From an uncultured Thermoanaerobacteraceae bacterium (GTDB taxonomy: Bacteria > Bacillota > DSM-12270 > Thermacetogeniales > Thermacetogeniaceae): DNA of 6,631 bases. Under the pieces are notes generated by a model, which saw only the letters and a list, made by a program, of their open reading frames with translations, had not been told where the DNA came from and ran no database searches. The stretch lies in NCBI GenBank assembly GCA_937914965.1, contig CALGIY010000194.1:1-6631 (forward strand). Reading direction: 5' to 3'. Positions 1 through 5,156 of the stretch are shown piece after piece (within the stretch, counting starts at the first letter, position 1; each line of letters begins with the position of its first letter). The translations under genes were made by a program, and so were the position numbers.

Positions 1-8
1 TAGGTTCA

Positions 9-272
9 TTATAACACATCTCCTAATAAATTTAAGTGAACTTTTCTATTGGTATTTAATATATCCCTATACTCAGCAACCGTTATAGAATCATTTTTAC
101 CTATATATTCTTTAAGAATTTCTAATGCTTTCTCATAGTTTGTCTTATGCAAATAAACTTCTTCATTTATTTTTATTAATTCACCATTACTTATAAGAGA
201 ATTTAAAACTTGTTCTATTTCTTGTTTGTCATAATCCAATGATTTAAATATATCCTCATTTTTACCAAAGAG
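9..272 (-). CDS. selB: Selenocysteine-specific elongation factor SelB, C-terminal fragment (5' end missing)
   Basis: This reading frame enters from about base 272 and ends at a TAA at 9-11. The protein resembles the last two winged-helix modules of clostridial SelB: a stretch with NGELIKINEEVYLHK, then ITVAEYRDILNTNRK. In the family these modules bind the SECIS hairpin of selenoprotein mRNAs, while the GTPase and EF-Tu-like domains, which deliver Sec-tRNA, lie N-terminal and are absent here. A TTG at 237-239 could be read as a start, but homologous-looking sequence continues upstream of it to the composition break near 270, so I treat the fragment as 5'-truncated. The 3' end is also odd: the frame stops soon after NRKVHLNLL, about 15-20 residues earlier than I expect for SelB. 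Codon use is extremely AT-rich, unlike every other gene here. Assignment is by remembered family sequence, without an alignment. Confidence 0.66.
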   Translation of the reverse strand, partial: LFGKNEDIFKSLDYDKQEIEQVLNSLISNGELIKINEEVYLHKTNYEKALEILKEYIGKNDSITVAEYRDILNTNRKVHLNLLGDVL

Positions 273-275
273 TCA
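260..275. other. Abrupt composition and gene-fragment junction (probable chimeric join)
   Basis: Left of about base 270 the DNA is about 24% G+C and codes on the minus strand for a SelB-like C terminus. Right of it the DNA is markedly richer in G+C and codes on the plus strand for a methyltransferase C terminus. Both genes lose their 5' part at the same place: the minus frame meets a stop at 273-275, and recognisable methyltransferase sequence begins at about 273. No inverted repeat, tRNA, target duplication or integrase is visible at the join. Confidence 0.62.
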
Positions 276-587
276 TATGGCAGGATCGATAGAGAAGGTA
301 AGAAGGCTACTTTGAATAAGGATGAGTTCCTGGCTTATACCCAGAGTATCTGGAGATTATCTCCGGAGAAGGCTAAGCAGATAGGGCACCCAGCACCGTT
401 TCCGGTTGAGCTTCCCTGGCGTTTGATTAGGCTCTATACCTATGAGGGGGATCTTGTTTTGGATCCATTTCTGGGGTCGGGGAGTACGGCTGTGGCAGCA
501 AAAAAGAGCGGTAGGTTCTTTGTCGGGTATGAGATGGAGCCGCAGTATGTGGAACTAGCTGTGAGACGATTGGAGGAATATTCCTAA
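273..587 (+). CDS. Site-specific DNA methyltransferase, C-terminal fragment (5' end missing)
   Basis: The frame is open from base 243, and recognisable sequence begins at about 273 (SYGRIDREGKKATL); it ends at TAA 585-587. It resembles the C-terminal part of N4-cytosine or N6-adenine methyltransferases of the beta arrangement, in which the catalytic (S/D/N)PP(Y/W) motif lies N-terminal and the SAM-binding motif lies near the C terminus. Visible here are a GHPAPFPVELPWRLI segment, then LVLDPFLGSGSTAVAA, the FxGxG SAM motif, and FVGYEMEPQYVELA following it. The catalytic motif and most of the target-recognition region are missing, so this fragment alone cannot methylate DNA. The TTG at 312 is an internal codon with no Shine-Dalgarno site and should not be used as a start. 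No restriction endonuclease is visible nearby. The truncation point coincides with the composition break at about 270. Confidence 0.8.
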   Translation, partial: SYGRIDREGKKATLNKDEFLAYTQSIWRLSPEKAKQIGHPAPFPVELPWRLIRLYTYEGDLVLDPFLGSGSTAVAAKKSGRFFVGYEMEPQYVELAVRRLEEYS

Positions 588-606
588 AAGAGAGGTGACT
601 GCTTTT

Positions 607-948
607 ATGGCAGCGGCTATTTCTTACCTTGTAGGGGGTTCAGCTATCTTAGCTCTGGTGATTACGTTTCAAGTCAAGAATGTACCACCAGTAGTGGTTG
701 AGGTGCTCAAATACTACCTTAAAGTACTGCCTGCACTCTTTCTGGCCAATTCCCTGCTGGGGATGGGTTTTCTGCTGGCGCATAAAATTCTCAAAAACCT
801 TCCCTTAGTGGCGGCGATGCAGTCTGTTGCTTACTACCTTTTCCTGCTTGTCTTTGCCCTCTTGATCCTAGGAGACAAAATATCTATTCCTCGTACTCTG
901 CTGGGATTTGCCCTGCTGGGTCTAGGGATCTTTATACTGAAGGGCTAA
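607..948 (+). CDS. Small four-helix membrane protein, possibly DMT/SMR-like
   Basis: This is a 113-residue, very hydrophobic protein with about four predicted membrane helices: ISYLVGGSAILALVITF near the N terminus, LPALFLANSLLGMGFLLAH, a long SVAYYLFLLVFALLILG, and a C-terminal LLGFALLGLGIFIL. The final pair of helices, joined by a short charged loop (DKIS) and ending in a glycine-rich segment, recalls the last helices of EamA and small-multidrug-resistance transporters of the DMT superfamily. That is a structural impression and not a firm family call. I chose ATG 607 because AGAGGTG at 591-597 is a reasonable Shine-Dalgarno site 9 nt upstream; a GTG at 595 lies inside that site. The gene starts 19 nt after the methyltransferase stop and may be co-transcribed with it. 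Its stop codon directly abuts the stop codon of the convergent GGDEF/HD-GYP gene. Confidence 0.72.
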   Translation: MAAAISYLVGGSAILALVITFQVKNVPPVVVEVLKYYLKVLPALFLANSLLGMGFLLAHKILKNLPLVAAMQSVAYYLFLLVFALLILGDKISIPRTLLGFALLGLGIFILKG

Positions 949-2613
949 TTAGTGTGCTGTGACGAATGTTTTCTCTACTTCAGCAATAAAAAGATCGACC
1001 AGCTGAGGGTCATAATAAGTGCCTGTTTTTTCCCTGAGTTCCTGGCAGGCCTCAGCATGATTCATTGCCTTGCGGTAAGCGCGGTCTGTGGTCATGGCAT
1101 CAAAGCTGTCTGCAATACGCAGAATTCGGGACAGGATGGGTATTTCCTCCCCCATTAAGCCGTCAGGATACCCGGAGCCATCATAGTTTTCATGGTGGGA
1201 TCTAATCAGGGGTATGATCTCCTCGAAGGCTGGCAGTGTTTCTACTAATTGTGCTCCCCAGATGGTGTGCTTCTGCATAATCTTCCATTCCTGTTTATTG
1301 AGAGCTGATGGTTTACTTAAGATGCTGGTTTCGATTTTGATCTTACCGATATCATGTAGTGCGGCTCCATAGCGGAGCAGGTTCAAATCCCTTTCTGGAA
1401 AGTTCATTTTTTCTGCCAGGGCCAGTGCATAGGTCATCACTCTTTCGGAGTGCCCGAAGGTGTACCGGTCCTTGGCATTGATCAGTGAGATGAAGGCCTG
1501 TAGAGCAGGGAAGGCCTCTGTTATCTTCAGGGCATTAATTTCCGAGAGCACTGATCGATAGAGGTAATTTGTACCCTTGCTGTACTTGGCACGGTAGATG
1601 TCATTCTCTGCTGATCTGATCAAGGGTAAAACCGCATCCCCATCATCAGGGAAGCTGGCAAACCCTAGGGAGATAGATAAGGGTTGGAGATCTTCTTGAT
1701 CGCTGGGGATAATCGACTCAGCATCCTGGATGATCTGCCTTTTGATATTTTCTACTTCACAGCGCAGGGTGCTTTTGTTTTTTCCGGGGTAGACCAGCAT
1801 GAACTCATCCCCACCGTAGCGTGCCGCATAAGACGGCTCCTGTACAAATCTTCTCAATACCTCTCCTGCTGCTGCCAGCAGTTGATCACCGATCTGGTAC
1901 CCGTAGCGGGAATTGTAGTACTTAAACTGATCGATATCGAGCAGGGCAAGAGAAAGAGGTGTTTTCTTGATGACGGCATCTTGAATGGAGAGGGTCAGCT
2001 TTTCATGCAGGTACCTGTGATTATAGAGGCCGGTAAGCTGTTCATAGTCAGCCAGCTTAATCAGGTCTCGTTGGGTTTCCCTTTCCGCTTTCAGCAGCCC
2101 TCCCACCAGCCAGGCCAAAATTATAGCTATAGAAGATACGATCAGGCTGGACTGAAAGATATCTGGGGGACATGTAGGGAAGAGCTTGTAATCGATCAGG
2201 AAGAGAAGGGTACTGGACAGTGCCGCTGCACCCAATCCGGGTAATTTTCCAAAAGCGGTGGTTGTAATGATCACCGGCACGATGATTAACATCTTGGCCA
2301 CCATAAAGTCTTTGCTGTACCAGACGAAAGCAAAGGTTAAGGGGAAAAGGATGACCAGAAGAAGTACTTCTTCAATTCTAGCCTGGGAGAGAATCGGGAT
2401 TTTGGATAGAATATTGCGCGAAATATAGAGCACGGTGAACAGGCAGAAGGTAACCATGATAATAGATACACTTGGGCTATTAATAGGGATAGGTCCAAGG
2501 GGTAAATCAAAATAGATAAAGACGATCATTAAAAAAAGCAGGAGGCAGACAATATGGGTTACCAGGACATGCTCTGAGACCTCATCGTTTCTTTTCTTTT
2601 CCCAGTCACGCAT
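949..2613 (-). CDS. Membrane-bound GGDEF and HD-GYP domain protein (c-di-GMP turnover)
   Basis: This is a 554-residue protein. Residues ~17-172 form about six membrane helices, an N-terminal sensor I do not recognise. A GGDEF domain follows at ~190-350 with an intact GGDEF signature (267-271) and the metal-binding LLDID (D226, D228), as in active diguanylate cyclases. The RxxD inhibitory I-site is not conserved: Q and S occupy the R and D positions before RYGGDEF. The HD-GYP domain (~370-540) has GHSERV (H388), the HD pair 420-421 in ALHDIGKI, H449 and HHENYDGSGYP (473-483), consistent with an active c-di-GMP phosphodiesterase. Both opposing activities could therefore be present, probably switched by the membrane input. 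The ATG at 2611-2613 has AGGAGA (minus) 7 nt upstream. It lies downstream of agrD in the same direction, separated by 95 nt containing a hairpin. Confidence 0.95.
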   Translation of the reverse strand: MRDWEKKRNDEVSEHVLVTHIVCLLLFLMIVFIYFDLPLGPIPINSPSVSIIMVTFCLFTVLYISRNILSKIPILSQARIEEVLLLVILFPLTFAFVWYSKDFMVAKMLIIVPVIITTTAFGKLPGLGAAALSSTLLFLIDYKLFPTCPPDIFQSSLIVSSIAIILAWLVGGLLKAERETQRDLIKLADYEQLTGLYNHRYLHEKLTLSIQDAVIKKTPLSLALLDIDQFKYYNSRYGYQIGDQLLAAAGEVLRRFVQEPSYAARYGGDEFMLVYPGKNKSTLRCEVENIKRQIIQDAESIIPSDQEDLQPLSISLGFASFPDDGDAVLPLIRSAENDIYRAKYSKGTNYLYRSVLSEINALKITEAFPALQAFISLINAKDRYTFGHSERVMTYALALAEKMNFPERDLNLLRYGAALHDIGKIKIETSILSKPSALNKQEWKIMQKHTIWGAQLVETLPAFEEIIPLIRSHHENYDGSGYPDGLMGEEIPILSRILRIADSFDAMTTDRAYRKAMNHAEACQELREKTGTYYDPQLVDLFIAEVEKTFVTAH

Positions 2614-2652
2614 TATTCTTTCTCCTGTTCATAGTAATAATAAATAAATGCA

Positions 2653-2695
2653 AACCCTTAGGCGGCACCTGGGAATCCCAGATGCCGGCAGGGTT
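2653..2695 (-). terminator. Hairpin after agrD, possible weak or partial terminator
   Basis: In minus-strand RNA a 10-bp stem (GGCAUCUGGG with CCCAGGUGCC, plus bases 2664-2686) closes a 3-nt loop. One pair is G-U on the minus strand but would be an A-C mismatch on the plus strand, so the minus transcript is the better folder. An outer 6-bp AACCCT/AGGGTT pairing (2690-2695 with 2653-2658) extends it. The sequence after it is T-rich (TTTGCATTTATTTATTATT) without a clean U run, so termination may be partial. It separates agrD from the GGDEF/HD-GYP gene, or sets the dose of read-through into it. Confidence 0.5.
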
Positions 2696-2708
2696 CTTTA
2701 ATAATCTC

Positions 2709-2840
2709 TTACTTCTTCAGTGCGGCAGGAACTTCAGGTTGATGCCAGAACCAAGCACAGGTTGGTTTTACACTTACAACTGCAGCGAGAGCGAGAACAC
2801 TGTAGCATGCGGGTAAAATTTTAGAGAGAAGACGCTTCAT
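2709..2840 (-). CDS. agrD: AgrD-type cyclic lactone autoinducer precursor peptide
   Basis: This is a 43-residue peptide with the layout of AgrD precursors. It has an amphipathic, basic N-terminal leader beginning MKRLLSKILPACYSVLALAA, a core around Cys28 (PTCAWFW), and an acidic/proline tail HQPEVPAALKK that matches the DEPEVPKEL type tail of staphylococcal AgrD, which AgrB recognises and removes. By analogy AgrB would cleave after Trp32 and join its carboxyl to the thiol of Cys28, giving a five-residue thiolactone ring Cys-Ala-Trp-Phe-Trp with an N-terminal extension of unknown length. The ATG at 2838-2840 lies 4 nt after the agrB stop. Its Shine-Dalgarno site GGGGGTG (within plus 2848-2857) sits inside the last agrB codons, so translation is probably coupled. 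The second cysteine (C12) is in the leader and is not expected in the ring. The position next to agrB and the conserved tail make this call strong despite its size. Confidence 0.93.
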   Translation of the reverse strand: MKRLLSKILPACYSVLALAAVVSVKPTCAWFWHQPEVPAALKK

Positions 2841-2844
2841 TTTT

Positions 2845-3465
2845 TTACACCCCCTTTATAAAAAGATGATCCACGAAGGACGCAAACCTGTGGCCGGCCC
2901 CAGTTAAAGAGAAGGCCTGCCACCAGGTGCCCAGGCTCACTGCCAGAACCAGGGATGGAGAATGCCCCATCGCCAGGAAGGAAATCTGGCCCAAGATGAT
3001 CACGGCTGTCAAGGTAATGGTTAATCTGTGAAACTTCCGGCGCTCCTCATCTGATGAGATCGGTTTGGCCGGGGAATCCACCGGGGCCAGTAAATAAAAA
3101 ACCAATAATGACAGCACGGCGCCGCTGATTACTATAATAAACATCCAAACAGGGGGCAGCTGCAGCGCAGCAAACTCCGCAGTTTTCGCCAGTACAGGAG
3201 CTAAAAACATACCCAACAGGTTGCAGACTAGGGGTGAGCTGCTGTGGGCCCCTCCAGATACAAAGCGCAGGGAGCCAGCAGCCAAGGCCACGGCAAGGGT
3301 TGTCCAGAAGCACCCCAAGAGCCAGCCTACCAGGCAGATAGTCAGGATCCCCGCCAGGCTGTAGGTCAGCACCTGTAAACCGTAAAGTGCGATCTCAGTT
3401 TCATCCTGGCTCAACCCGAGCTGCTTTCTTAAATATTCTGCTGCTGGGCGGGTCAGGTTCAGCAT
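2845..3465 (-). CDS. agrB: AgrB-like peptide-processing membrane endopeptidase
   Basis: This is a 206-residue integral membrane protein, the usual length for AgrB. In agr systems AgrB is a cysteine protease that cuts the C-terminal tail of AgrD and forms the thiolactone during export. The catalytic pair is visible in RFVSGGAHSSSPLVC: His74 and Cys81, matching the His-x6-Cys spacing of the family (H77/C84 in S. aureus). Hydrophobic segments lie at about 28-50, 53-65, 82-96, 106-127, 150-165 and 170-185, with a basic cytoplasmic loop (EERRKFHR) at 140-147. The ATG at 3463-3465 overlaps the upstream gene's stop by 7 nt and is preceded by GAGGGGAG, so translation is coupled. agrD follows after 4 nt. 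Confidence 0.94.
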   Translation of the reverse strand: MLNLTRPAAEYLRKQLGLSQDETEIALYGLQVLTYSLAGILTICLVGWLLGCFWTTLAVALAAGSLRFVSGGAHSSSPLVCNLLGMFLAPVLAKTAEFAALQLPPVWMFIIVISGAVLSLLVFYLLAPVDSPAKPISSDEERRKFHRLTITLTAVIILGQISFLAMGHSPSLVLAVSLGTWWQAFSLTGAGHRFASFVDHLFIKGV

Positions 3466-3932
3466 GTAGCTCCCCTCTTTTTATTGTAGTGATTGACCCC
3501 TAAAGCTAAGGCGAGTAGAATCACCTCTCCCGGAAGTGCAAAAGCTGCCCTTAAAAAGGGGTTAGCAAAACATTTTTCATAGGTCAGACCGGTTAGGTTT
3601 AACAGTGGTTTTGAATAAGCTGATTCAATTGCTACTAGAGCGGCAAAACTCAAAAATACTGACAGGAAGATGCTGCTCAAGCGCGCCCTAGTCAGCAGCC
3701 TGGTATAAATGGCTAAAGTGAAAATTAATAACACAGAGTGTACCCCGAAAACAATGGGTATTTGCCGCATAGCAACACTGGTCAGCGCTTGCAGCAGCGC
3801 GATACAGAGGATCGGTTTGGTCTGGTGTTTGATTTTCGCCAAACTGAATATTAAAAGAACTAGGACCAGGCTCTCCGGGAAATCTTGCAGGAATAATGCA
3901 TAAATAACACTGGGGAATGTCTCTTGTACCAT
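3459..3932 (-). CDS. AgrC-like sensor membrane domain without a kinase (putative peptide receptor)
   Basis: This is a 157-residue protein with about five membrane helices (roughly 20-33, 38-55, 58-78, 85-104, 128-147) and a short basic tail (NHYNKKRGATC). The segment MRQIPIVFGVHSVLLI (55-70) and the overall layout recall the N-terminal membrane sensor of AgrC-like histidine kinases in Clostridia, which carry a similar R-x-(L/I)P-x-x-FG-(I/V)H motif. No HisKA/HATPase part follows: the stop codon is real in this frame, and agrB begins 7 nt before it. The ATG at 3930-3932 has GAGGAGA (plus 3939-3945) 6 nt upstream. It is first in the agr cassette and likely acts in the membrane with AgrB/AgrD, as a receptor needing a separate kinase, an immunity or transport partner, or a decayed AgrC. 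The receptor idea is inference; the protein family is uncertain. Confidence 0.62.
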   Translation of the reverse strand: MVQETFPSVIYALFLQDFPESLVLVLLIFSLAKIKHQTKPILCIALLQALTSVAMRQIPIVFGVHSVLLIFTLAIYTRLLTRARLSSIFLSVFLSFAALVAIESAYSKPLLNLTGLTYEKCFANPFLRAAFALPGEVILLALALGVNHYNKKRGATC

Positions 3933-4007
3933 TTGTTATCTCCTCGGTTGAATCAATTGTTAATTTCGCCAAGATTTTCTTTACTTCAACACGAGAAGTT
4001 TGTATTC

Positions 4008-4033
4008 CTGCTTAAAACAGTGTTTTTATGCAG
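4008..4033. repeat. 26-bp imperfect inverted repeat upstream of the agr cassette
   Basis: On the minus strand CTGCATAAAA and TTTTAAGCAG flank a 6-nt spacer (ACACTG). The 10-bp arms pair at nine of ten positions. It lies 76-101 bases before the start codon of the receptor-like gene. It could be a dimeric regulator site or a leader hairpin; no T run follows, so it is not an intrinsic terminator. Confidence 0.55.
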
Positions 4034-4058
4034 AAATGTTGAATTTATTTGCAGTCTC

Positions 4059-4078
4059 AAGGGTAATAAAGGGTAATA
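4059..4078. repeat. Perfect tandem 10-bp direct repeat upstream of the agr cassette
   Basis: AAGGGTAATA occurs twice with no gap (4059-4068, 4069-4078), reading TATTACCCTT on the coding strand. The period is close to one helical turn, so two protein subunits could bind the same DNA face. The spacing is shorter than the repeats usual for LytTR-type regulators such as AgrA, so I do not assign it to that family. Confidence 0.55.
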
Positions 4079-4174
4079 ATAGTACAATTAATATTTTTAT
4101 GTAATAAATGAGAGTATAACCTCTGCTTTTTTGCCAGCTGTACGTTGAAATAGTCGAGTACCGGGCAAGGTTTG

Positions 4175-5014
4175 CTATCCGATACCCAGAAACCCAGCTG
4201 CGTTTTCACCCCAGATGCCCTTTTTCTCCTCTTCAGTGATTTCTGTGGCAGCCCATTCTTTGTAGTAGCGGGCTGGTGACAGGAGTGGGAAATCGCTGCC
4301 CAGCATCACTTTCGGCAGAACCCCCGCCAGGCGTGCGGTTTCGTAAACCTCGGGTCGGAAGAGGAATGGAGAGGCTGCATTATCATAGCAGACATGCTGC
4401 AGGGATCTATGTACCTCAGGCATTAACTCATAACAGAAAAGCCCGCCGCCCCAGTGGGCGAAAATGATTTTATTATCCGGGTTATTGATGGCAAAAAAGT
4501 AGGCCTGTTCAGGGCCCATCTTCCCTTTACCAGGGTAATAGTGTCCCACAAGTTCATTGGTGTGCATCAAGATGGGTAGGTTCAGTTCCCGGCAGACCGC
4601 TGTGAATGCTCCCACCTCTTCCTGATCGGAGATGTCGATGTGTACTGAAGATGGGATGATCTCCCCAACACCTTTAAGCCCTGCTTCACGGCAGCGGATC
4701 AGCTCTTTTTCCATACCCGCATCTTTTGGTGGAATGATGGCAAAGCCGATTAAACGATCTGGATAGCGCTTTACTGCGTCAATGATGTAGTCATTTGCCT
4801 CCCGGGCCATCCCTGGATCCAAGCAGGAAAAGCCGAAGACCACTGATTTATCGATCCCGGTTTTCTCCATGTTAGCCAGTACATCTTCTGCAGTGGCAAA
4901 TTTTGCTTTCGGGTTGTCATGCAGCAGTTTGAAGTGGGTGTCCCGGTTCATATTTTTCTTGATATTTCTGATGAAATCGGGCGACAGGATGTGAACATGA
5001 GTATCAATTTTCAC
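4175..5014 (-). CDS. Amidohydrolase-2 family metal-dependent hydrolase or decarboxylase
   Basis: This is a 279-residue TIM-barrel enzyme of the amidohydrolase superfamily, resembling the Amidohydro_2 group (ACMSD/resorcylate decarboxylase relatives and many uncharacterised hydrolases). Visible metal and active-site motifs are DTHVH close to the N terminus, a PILMHTNE strand end with its histidine, FAHWGGG with a further histidine, GSDFPL with the catalytic aspartate, and the family-typical ending ENAAGFLGI. Substrate cannot be told from sequence. I start at GTG 5012-5014, giving VKIDTHVH, because GGGGGGAG (plus 5020-5027) lies 5 nt upstream. A TTG at 5027-5029 would add five residues but overlaps that Shine-Dalgarno site. 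The gene is transcribed away from the polysaccharide deacetylase. It precedes the agr cassette by 242 bases, and no functional link is evident. Confidence 0.9.
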   Translation of the reverse strand: MKIDTHVHILSPDFIRNIKKNMNRDTHFKLLHDNPKAKFATAEDVLANMEKTGIDKSVVFGFSCLDPGMAREANDYIIDAVKRYPDRLIGFAIIPPKDAGMEKELIRCREAGLKGVGEIIPSSVHIDISDQEEVGAFTAVCRELNLPILMHTNELVGHYYPGKGKMGPEQAYFFAINNPDNKIIFAHWGGGLFCYELMPEVHRSLQHVCYDNAASPFLFRPEVYETARLAGVLPKVMLGSDFPLLSPARYYKEWAATEITEEEKKGIWGENAAGFLGIG

Positions 5015-5019
5015 GGTTT

Positions 5020-5027
5020 CTCCCCCC
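5020..5027 (-). promoter_or_regulatory. Shine-Dalgarno site that fixes the amidohydrolase start at GTG 5014
   Basis: The minus strand reads GGGGGGAG here, 5 nt before GTG 5012-5014. The in-frame TTG at 5027-5029 overlaps this site and has no comparable site of its own, so the GTG is preferred. Confidence 0.7.
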
Positions 5028-5082
5028 AATTGAGAATTTAAATGTCTTTAACAAATATTCTCTTTCATGTTTAGGAAACCCT

Positions 5083-5109
5083 TTGTGACAAAAATGTGTA
5101 TAATATAAT
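5083..5109 (+). promoter_or_regulatory. Candidate plus-strand promoter upstream of the leader terminator
   Basis: Two overlapping TATAAT hexamers (5099-5104 and 5104-5109) follow TTGTGA at 5083-5088. The 15-bp spacer to the second hexamer is shorter than the ideal 17, so the -35 is weak. A transcript from here would begin near 5116 and run through the palindrome into the terminator at 5157-5193. Confidence 0.4.
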
Positions 5110-5132
5110 AATAGTAGAATATTTTTACCTAC

Positions 5133-5150
5133 AAAAATACCGGTATTTTT
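5133..5150. repeat. 18-bp perfect palindrome in the divergent intergenic region
   Basis: AAAAATACC and GGTATTTTT form an uninterrupted perfect palindrome centred between 5141 and 5142. It sits between the TATAAT cluster and the leader terminator, in a region shared by two divergent genes. This fits a dimeric repressor operator better than an RNA hairpin, because there is no loop. Confidence 0.6.
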
Positions 5151-5156
5151 AGCAGA

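Larger units (their letters stand above)
3933..4174 (-). promoter_or_regulatory. Upstream region of the agr cassette (candidate promoter and operator region)
   Basis: These 242 non-coding bases lie between the amidohydrolase stop and the agr cassette start, all reading leftwards. They are AT-rich in the middle and hold a perfect 10-bp tandem repeat (4059-4078) and a 26-bp imperfect dyad (4008-4033). I could not identify a convincing -35/-10 pair or a clear terminator for the amidohydrolase, so the exact transcription start is unknown. The size and content suggest the cassette has its own promoter here. Confidence 0.4.

Noticed and set aside
240..300. Mobile-element insertion as explanation of the composition break
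   Set aside because: No terminal inverted repeat, duplicated target, transposase, integrase or tRNA sequence is visible, so a chimeric join is the simpler reading.
1684..2244. A 186-codon open frame on the plus strand inside the GGDEF/HD-GYP gene
   Set aside because: It is fully antisense to a gene with intact, well-recognised motifs, has no protein family features and no convincing Shine-Dalgarno site.
3047..3313. Open frame inside agrB on the same strand
   Set aside because: It is an out-of-frame shadow of agrB, which carries the His/Cys catalytic pair.
3688..3972. Alternative minus-strand open frame overlapping the receptor-like membrane gene
   Set aside because: The translation is low-complexity out-of-frame sequence; the 157-residue frame has the Shine-Dalgarno site, membrane helices and coupling to agrB.
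3961..4140. Sigma-A or sigma-54 promoter for the agr cassette
   Set aside because: I looked for TTGACA/TATAAT and TGGCAC/TTGC pairs on the minus strand; no combination had acceptable sequence and spacing.
5030..5140. Promoter for the amidohydrolase on the minus strand (TTGTAG followed by TATTAT-like hexamers)
   Set aside because: Only three of six -35 positions match, and AT-rich repeats give several equal -10 choices; not supportable as a feature.
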